From: Clostridia bacterium
Lineage (GTDB): Bacteria > Bacillota > Clostridia > Oscillospirales > Acutalibacteraceae
Direction: 5' to 3'
DNA length: 36,841 nt
Assembly: GCA_017624675.1 (NCBI GenBank)
Contig: JAGAMO010000005.1
Span: 1-36,841 of the forward strand
In this document: piece by piece, positions 31,899 through 36,841 of the stretch
Layout of the letters: each line of letters opens with the position of its first letter
Position numbering within the stretch: the stretch's first letter is position 1
The notes under the pieces: model-generated
The model's input: only the letters and a program-made list of their open reading frames with translations
Database searches by the model: none
What the model was told of the DNA's origin: nothing
Program-made: the position numbers and the translations under genes

Positions 31899-32951
31899 AT
31901 GAAAATTAAAAAACGGATTTTTTCCTTTTTAATGTGTATTTTGTTGTTGTCTTTTGCTGTTTTAATGATTATTAAACCCGAAATTTGCAAAAAAAGTGTT
32001 GCAAGTGCAATTTTACTTTGCGGTCAAGTTATAATACCATCTCTCTTCCCTTTTGGAGTTTGTGTTCTCTTTTTAATGAAATCGGGAATATGTGAAAATT
32101 TAGAGTTTCTATCCCCTATCACTCTAAAAATCTCAGGTCTTTCGGCATATCCTTTTTTTATTTTTCTTTTCTCAATGCTTGGCGGTTACCCCATTGGCGC
32201 AAAGCTTTTAAACGAAGCAGTTGAAAGTGAAATCTTAACGCAAAAACAAGCAGAAAAAATGCTGTGTTTTTGTGTTAATGCAGGTCCCGCTTTCATAGTA
32301 TCAGCTGTAGGAAACGCCGTTTTAAAAAACACCAACATCGGTTATATCCTACTAATTTCTCATATTTTGTCTTCACTTTCAATTTGCCGTTTTTCAGGTA
32401 AAATCACTGCCTGGCCACAAAAAACAAATACTTATTTATCCGCATCAGATAATTTTGTTTCCTCGGCATCGTCCTCAGCAAATGCTGTTACAGGCATTTG
32501 TTTTTATGTTATACTTTTTTCAGCGGTCACAGGATATATAGATTATTTTTCAAAAGAGTTTCCAATATTAAAGTCATTTCTATATATAACAGAGATTACT
32601 GGTGCAGTCACTAAAACCCGTAATGTATATATTATTTCCTTTTTACTGGCCTTTTCGGGAATTTGTATTTGGTGTCAAATATTTTCGGTAGCTAAAGCAA
32701 TAAAAATTAATGTCTTTAAGTTTGCTTTTTTTAGAATTTTTCATGGATTTTTAAGCAGTTTGATTACTTTTTTAATACTTAAAATTTACCCGCTTGAAAC
32801 CGAGACTTTTTCTAATATCTCAAGTTTTCCCACGAAAGTATTTGTTTCGGGCAAAGCATTGGGAATTTCACTTTTCATTTTGGGAATTGTTTTCATAATT
32901 TCTCTCTCAAACCGACAAAATTCTCAAAAAATGCTTGAAGAATTATTATAG
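31899..32951 (+). CDS. YlbJ-like sporulation integral membrane protein
   Basis: A 350-residue polytopic membrane protein of about eight segments. PSLFPFGVCVLF, the GGYPIGAKLLNEAVESE block and CFCVNAGPAFIVSAVGNAVL are the nucleoside-recognition-like motifs of the YlbJ family, sigma-E-dependent and needed for spore cortex formation in Bacillus. Family members are usually nearer 400 residues. ATG 31899 has AAGGG (31886-31890); the frame upstream is repeat sequence. It is flanked on both sides by inverted copies of the 202-bp repeat. Confidence 0.87.
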   Translation: MKIKKRIFSFLMCILLLSFAVLMIIKPEICKKSVASAILLCGQVIIPSLFPFGVCVLFLMKSGICENLEFLSPITLKISGLSAYPFFIFLFSMLGGYPIGAKLLNEAVESEILTQKQAEKMLCFCVNAGPAFIVSAVGNAVLKNTNIGYILLISHILSSLSICRFSGKITAWPQKTNTYLSASDNFVSSASSSANAVTGICFYVILFSAVTGYIDYFSKEFPILKSFLYITEITGAVTKTRNVYIISFLLAFSGICIWCQIFSVAKAIKINVFKFAFFRIFHGFLSSLITFLILKIYPLETETFSNISSFPTKVFVSGKALGISLFILGIVFIISLSNRQNSQKMLEELL

Positions 32952-32961
32952 ACTGTGGTAT

Positions 32962-33163
32962 CATAATGATAATGATTAGTCGAAACATTCTTGTTTCGAC
33001 ACAAAATCTTTGATTTTGTAACTAATTTCTCTTGAAATTTGTTCATATCCATTGAAATGAATGTTGTGCAAAATCAAATGCCACAATTTGATTTTGCCGA
33101 AGCCACTTGTAAAGTGGCTTGTCGAAGCGCTTTTTAGCGTTTCGACAAACTACAATCATTATA
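32962..33163 (-). repeat. 202-bp multi-hairpin repeat, copy 4
   Basis: Opposite in orientation to copy 3 and the same length. On the minus strand it starts TATAATGATTGTAGTTTG and ends CTAATCATTATCATTATG. H6 and H7 are identical to the other copies. H5 has two changes that weaken its stem. H3 arms AAAATCAAAT/ATTTGATTTT. The H1 end is 15 bp from the next start codon. An upstream TTGAAG (32935-32940)-N18-TATCAT (32959-32964) with TGG is a possible promoter reading through it. Confidence 0.93.
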
Positions 33164-33178
33164 CAAACGGTGATTAAA

Positions 33179-33391
33179 ATGAAAAAGATGTTTGATAAAA
33201 ATGTTATAAAAAAATGCGAATATTGTCTTTTCGGCACCCCTATAGGCGGCGAAGGCGAAATAATCTGCAAAAAACGTGGAATCGTCTATCGTGATGACCT
33301 TTGCCGAAAATATAAATACGACCCGTTAAAACGCGAACCAAAAAAGCAAACAATTTCAGACAATTATTCCCCTGAGGATTTCAAACTTTAA
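33179..33391 (+). CDS. Small Cys-containing protein of unknown function
   Basis: A 70-residue soluble protein with CEYC near the N-terminus, then Cys in IICKKRG and Cys in DDLCRKYKYDPLKREP. The pattern CxxC...C...C followed by KYDPLKR suggests a four-Cys metal site, probably zinc. Similar small proteins of unknown role occur in Clostridia as far as I recall; I cannot name a family. ATG 33179 follows ACGGTGATT. It is preceded by repeat copy 4 and followed by a strong terminator. Confidence 0.75.
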   Translation: MKKMFDKNVIKKCEYCLFGTPIGGEGEIICKKRGIVYRDDLCRKYKYDPLKREPKKQTISDNYSPEDFKL

Positions 33392-33417
33392 CAGATGCAT
33401 TTTGCATCTGTTTTTTG
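33391..33417 (+). terminator. Intrinsic terminator after the small Cys protein
   Basis: ACAGATGCA, loop TTT, TGCATCTGT, then Ts. The stem begins at the stop codon. Confidence 0.92.
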
Positions 33418-33446
33418 TTTAAAAAATATTTTTTTGAATTTATTTA

Positions 33447-33475
33447 TTTACAAATGATATAAAAAGTGGTATTAT
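33447..33475 (+). promoter_or_regulatory. Sigma-A promoter of pyruvate:ferredoxin oxidoreductase
   Basis: TTTACA (33447-33452), 17 bases, TATTAT (33470-33475) with TGG before it. The leader to the ATG is about 66 bases. Confidence 0.85.
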
Positions 33476-33547
33476 ATTAGCTGTAAGAGACTATCTTTAA
33501 AAGGTTTTCAAAATTTGTCTCAAATATTAAATTAGGAGGAATTTTCA

Positions 33548-36500
33548 ATGGCCAGAAAATTCAAGACCATGGATGGTAATAACGCTGCGGCTTATGTGTC
33601 TTATGCGTTTACCGAAGTAGCCGGTATTTATCCGATTACTCCATCCAGCCCTATGGCTGACTATGTTGACCAATGGTCCGCACAGGGTGTTAAAAACATT
33701 TTCGGTACAACCGTTAAGGTTTCCGAAATGCAGTCCGAAGCAGGTGCTGCAGGTACAGTTCACGGTTCTCTTAATGCCGGTGCTTTAACCACCACCTATA
33801 CCGCTTCTCAGGGACTTCTTCTTATGATTCCGAATATGTATAAAATTGCCGGTGAGTTACTCCCCAGCGTTTTCCACGTGTCTGCTCGTTGCGTAGCATC
33901 TCACGCTCTTAACATTTTCGGTGACCATTCTGACGTATATGCTTGCCGTCAAACCGGTTTTGCTATGCTCGCTGAAACAAATACTCAGGAAGTTATGGAC
34001 CTTGGTGCAGTTGCTCACTTAGCAACCATCAAATCCAGAGTTCCTTTCATCAACTTCTTCGACGGTTTCCGTACTTCTCACGAAATCCAAAAGATTCAGG
34101 TTTGGGATTACGAAGATTTGAAAGAAATGTGCGATATGGATGCTGTTAAAGCATTCCGTGACCGTGCTCTTAACCCCGAGCATCCCGTAATGCGCGGTTC
34201 TCACGAAAACGGAGATATCTTCTTCCAGCACCGTGAGGCTTGCAACAAGTACTATGATGCTACTCCCGCTATTGTTGAGGAGTATATGGACAAGGTTAAT
34301 GCTAAGCTTGGTACAGATTACAAACTCTTCAACTACTACGGCGCACCCGACGCTGAAAAAGTTATTATCGCTATGGGCTCTATCTGCGACGTTGCAGAAG
34401 AGGTTATCGATTACATGACCGCCGCAGGCGAAAAGGTTGGTCTTGTAAAGGTTAGACTTTACCGTCCTTTCTCTGCCGAAAAGCTTGTTGAGGCTATCCC
34501 CTCTACTGTTAAGAAGATTGCTGTTCTTGACAGAACTAAGGAACCCGGTTCTTTGGGTGAACCTTTGTACTTGGATGTTGTTACCGCTTTGGCAGTAACC
34601 GGCAGAAAGATTGATACTGTTATCGGCGGCCGTTATGGTCTTGGTTCTAAGGATACTCCTCCCTCCAGCATCTTTGCTGTTTACGATGAGCTTTCTAAGG
34701 ACGAGCCTAAACCTCAGTTCACATTAGGTATCAACGATGATGTTACCTGTCTTTCTCTTGACGAGAAAGAAGCTCCCAACACTGCTGCAGAAGGCACTAT
34801 TGAGTGTAAATTCTGGGGTCTTGGCGGCGATGGTACTGTTGGCGCTAACAAAGACTCTATCAAAATCATCGGTGACCACACTGACAAATATGTTCAGGCT
34901 TACTTCCAGTATGACTCTAAGAAGACCGGTGGTATCACCATTTCTCACTTGAGATTTGGCGACAAACCCATTAAAAGTCCTTACTACATAAACAAGGCTG
35001 ACTTCGTTGCTTGTCATAACCCCTCTTATGTAATCAAGGGTTACAAGATGGTTAACGATGTTAAACCCGGTGGCGTATTCTTAATCAACTGCCAGTGGTC
35101 CGCTGAAGAATTAGACAAATATATGCCGGCTGATGCTAAGCGTTATATTGCTAAGAACAACGTTCAACTTTACACCGTTAATGCTATTGACTTGGCTGCT
35201 GAGATTGGTCTTGGTAAGCGTACCAACACTGTTTTACAGTCTGCTTTCTTCTCTCTTTCTAAGGTACTTCCTGCTGAGGAAGCTATCGGCTATATGAAAG
35301 AAAAGGCTCAGAAGTTTATGAAGAAGGGTATCGAAATCGTTCAGATGAACGAGAAGGCTATCGATGCCGGTGCTTCTGCTTATGTTAAGATTGATGTTCC
35401 AGCTGACTGGGCAAATGCTACTGACGATGCTGCCATTGCTGACAATGCTCCTGATAGCAAACTCATCAAGATGGTTGACAACATTATGAAGCCCGTTGGT
35501 CTTATGGACGGTGACTCTCTCCCCGTTTCTGCATTTATGGACCATGCTGACGGTACATTCGAGCAGGGTGCTTCCGCTCACGAAAAACGCGGCGTTGCCG
35601 TTATGGTACCCGAGTGGAATAATGAAACCTGTATCGGTTGTAACAAGTGTGCGTATGTTTGTCCTCATGCTACAATCCGTCCCTTCGCTTTATCTGACGA
35701 AGAAAAGGCTAACGCTCCTGAAAACGCTAAGTTTGCAGTTAAAGAAAAGCTCGTAACAAATAAGGGTTACTCTTATATTATGACCGTTTCTCCTCTTGAC
35801 TGTATGGGATGCGGAGTTTGTATCGGCGAATGTCCCACAAACTCACTCAAGATGGTTTCTCAGGCTTCTCAACTTGCAGAACAGGATGTATTCGATTACT
35901 GTGTAGCTAACGTTACCGAGAAGGAAGGTATTGCTTCTGACGCTAACCTCATTTCTTCTCAGTTTAAGAAGCCCTTACTCGAGTTCTCTGGCTCATGTGC
36001 TGGTTGTGCTGAAACCGCTTATGCTCGTCTCGTAACTCAGTTGTTCGGCGAGAAGATGTATATCTCTAACGCAACAGGTTGTTCTTCTATCTGGGGCGGT
36101 CCTGCTGCTACATCTCCCTACACTGTAACTGCTGAAGGTCGTGGACCTGCTTGGGCTAACTCCTTGTTTGAGGATAACGCTGAGCACGGCTTCGGTATGT
36201 ATCTCGGTCAGAAGTCCTTAAGAGAAGGTCTTGCTGCTCAGGTTAAGGAAATGGCTGAGTCTGACAAGGCTTCTGCTGAACTCAAGGCTGCTGCTGATGC
36301 TTACTTTGAGACTTACAATGATACTAACAAGAACGACATTGCAACCAAGGCCTTAATTGCTGAAATTGAAAAAGCTGCCGCTGCAGGTTGCCCTGTTGCT
36401 CCTGAAATTCTTGCTAAGAAAGATTACCTCTCCAAGAAATCTATTTGGATTTTCGGTGGAGACGGTTGGGCTTACGACATCGGCTTCGGCGGTGTTGACC

Positions 36501-36841
36501 ACGTATTGGCTAGTGGCGAAAATGTAAACATTATGGTATTCGATACCGAGGTTTACTCTAACACCGGCGGTCAGGCTTCTAAGGCTTCTAACATCGGTCA
36601 GGTTGCTCAATTCGCAGCTGCCGGTAAAGCTATCAACAAGAAGAGCCTTGCTGAAATCGCTATGTCTTACGGCTATGTTTACGTAGCTCAGATTGCTATG
36701 GGCGCTGATATGAATCAAACCTTAAGAGCAATTAAGGAAGCTGAAGCTTATAATGGTCCTTCAGTCATTATCTGCTACTCTCCTTGCGAGATGCACTCCA
36801 TCAAGGGTGGTATGGTTAACTGCCAGAACGAGATGAGAAAA
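33548..36841 (+). CDS. nifJ: Pyruvate:ferredoxin (flavodoxin) oxidoreductase, 3' end outside window
   Basis: 1098 codons are visible of a protein usually near 1175 residues; the frame is open to the last base. It oxidises pyruvate to acetyl-CoA and CO2 and reduces ferredoxin, the central step of clostridial fermentation. Domains in order: pyruvate-binding N-terminal domain with YPITPSSPMADY; domain II; the gamma domain near residues 410-620; and a two-cluster ferredoxin domain (Cys695, 698, 701, 705 and Cys752, 755, 758, 762). The thiamine-diphosphate domain has CAGCAETAYARL (Cys817, 820) and GDGWAYDIGFGG...TEVYSNTGGQ. AGGAGG (33534-33539) is eight bases before ATG 33548. Codon use is strongly biased, fitting high expression. 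Confidence 0.98.
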   Translation, partial: MARKFKTMDGNNAAAYVSYAFTEVAGIYPITPSSPMADYVDQWSAQGVKNIFGTTVKVSEMQSEAGAAGTVHGSLNAGALTTTYTASQGLLLMIPNMYKIAGELLPSVFHVSARCVASHALNIFGDHSDVYACRQTGFAMLAETNTQEVMDLGAVAHLATIKSRVPFINFFDGFRTSHEIQKIQVWDYEDLKEMCDMDAVKAFRDRALNPEHPVMRGSHENGDIFFQHREACNKYYDATPAIVEEYMDKVNAKLGTDYKLFNYYGAPDAEKVIIAMGSICDVAEEVIDYMTAAGEKVGLVKVRLYRPFSAEKLVEAIPSTVKKIAVLDRTKEPGSLGEPLYLDVVTALAVTGRKIDTVIGGRYGLGSKDTPPSSIFAVYDELSKDEPKPQFTLGINDDVTCLSLDEKEAPNTAAEGTIECKFWGLGGDGTVGANKDSIKIIGDHTDKYVQAYFQYDSKKTGGITISHLRFGDKPIKSPYYINKADFVACHNPSYVIKGYKMVNDVKPGGVFLINCQWSAEELDKYMPADAKRYIAKNNVQLYTVNAIDLAAEIGLGKRTNTVLQSAFFSLSKVLPAEEAIGYMKEKAQKFMKKGIEIVQMNEKAIDAGASAYVKIDVPADWANATDDAAIADNAPDSKLIKMVDNIMKPVGLMDGDSLPVSAFMDHADGTFEQGASAHEKRGVAVMVPEWNNETCIGCNKCAYVCPHATIRPFALSDEEKANAPENAKFAVKEKLVTNKGYSYIMTVSPLDCMGCGVCIGECPTNSLKMVSQASQLAEQDVFDYCVANVTEKEGIASDANLISSQFKKPLLEFSGSCAGCAETAYARLVTQLFGEKMYISNATGCSSIWGGPAATSPYTVTAEGRGPAWANSLFEDNAEHGFGMYLGQKSLREGLAAQVKEMAESDKASAELKAAADAYFETYNDTNKNDIATKALIAEIEKAAAAGCPVAPEILAKKDYLSKKSIWIFGGDGWAYDIGFGGVDHVLASGENVNIMVFDTEVYSNTGGQASKASNIGQVAQFAAAGKAINKKSLAEIAMSYGYVYVAQIAMGADMNQTLRAIKEAEAYNGPSVIICYSPCEMHSIKGGMVNCQNEMRK

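Noticed and set aside
31682-33163. Composite transposon formed by copies 3 and 4
   Set aside because: No transposase or integrase lies between them; the only gene is a sporulation-type membrane protein. An inverted pair of non-autonomous elements is the safer description.
33482-33547. Riboswitch or T-box in the leader of pyruvate:ferredoxin oxidoreductase
   Set aside because: The leader is about 66 bases and AT-rich, with no conserved riboswitch or T-box sequence and no terminator.

Overview
The window looks like chromosomal DNA of a low-GC, spore-forming member of the Clostridia, probably an uncultured or gut-type Oscillospirales/Ruminococcaceae relative. The evidence is a complete eight-gene spoIIIA operon, yqfC, yqfD, a ylbJ-like gene and a SigH-like sigma factor, together with anaerobic metabolism genes (pyruvate:ferredoxin oxidoreductase, K+-dependent membrane pyrophosphatase). 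Strong AGGAGG-type ribosome sites and frequent GTG/TTG starts fit the same group. The genus is an inference; no rRNA is present.

Layout. 1-3.1 kb (+): the 3' end of ftsH, an asparagine-synthetase-like gene that lacks its glutaminase nucleophile, and a mazF-type toxin gene without an antitoxin. 3.1-9.0 kb (-): spoIIIAA-AB-AC-AD-AE-AF-AG-AH behind a probable sigma-E promoter, followed by an Asp23/Gls24 gene and a HAD phosphatase. 9.1-12.8 kb (-): a membrane-anchored N-acetylmuramoyl-L-alanine amidase, then tsaE-tsaB-rpiB. 13.0 kb: tRNA-Thr(CGT) on the minus strand, facing an XRE regulator/ABC-F ATPase operon. 15.5-16.7 kb (+): a cobalamin riboswitch controlling a DUF4430 lipoprotein-like gene and an ECF transporter S component, probably a vitamin B12 uptake unit. 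16.8-17.7 kb (+): a SigH-like sigma factor and a zinc-ribbon protein. 18.1-24.2 kb (+): response regulator, histidine kinase and HtrA protease (a CssRS-HtrA-like envelope-stress unit), a LUD-domain protein and hppA. 24.3-31.6 kb (-): yqfC-yqfD-phoH-ybeY-era-yqzL-recO-mutS2 and a small ferredoxin:thioredoxin-reductase-like gene, a compact version of the Bacillus cluster. 31.9-36.8 kb (+): ylbJ-like gene, a small Cys-rich protein, and pyruvate:ferredoxin oxidoreductase running off the right edge.

The most unusual signal is a dispersed repeat present four times (4252-4453, 17813-18014, 31682-31883, 32962-33163). Every copy is exactly 202 bp. Each has imperfect ~25-bp terminal inverted repeats beginning TATAATG and is packed with six or seven short hairpins in tandem. 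Stem sequences differ between copies by compensatory changes, so base pairing has been kept while sequence drifted. In every copy the same end faces the start codon of a nearby downstream gene. I do not recognise it as a named family. It could be a MITE, a structured 5' leader, or both. Two copies bracket the ylbJ-like gene in inverted orientation.
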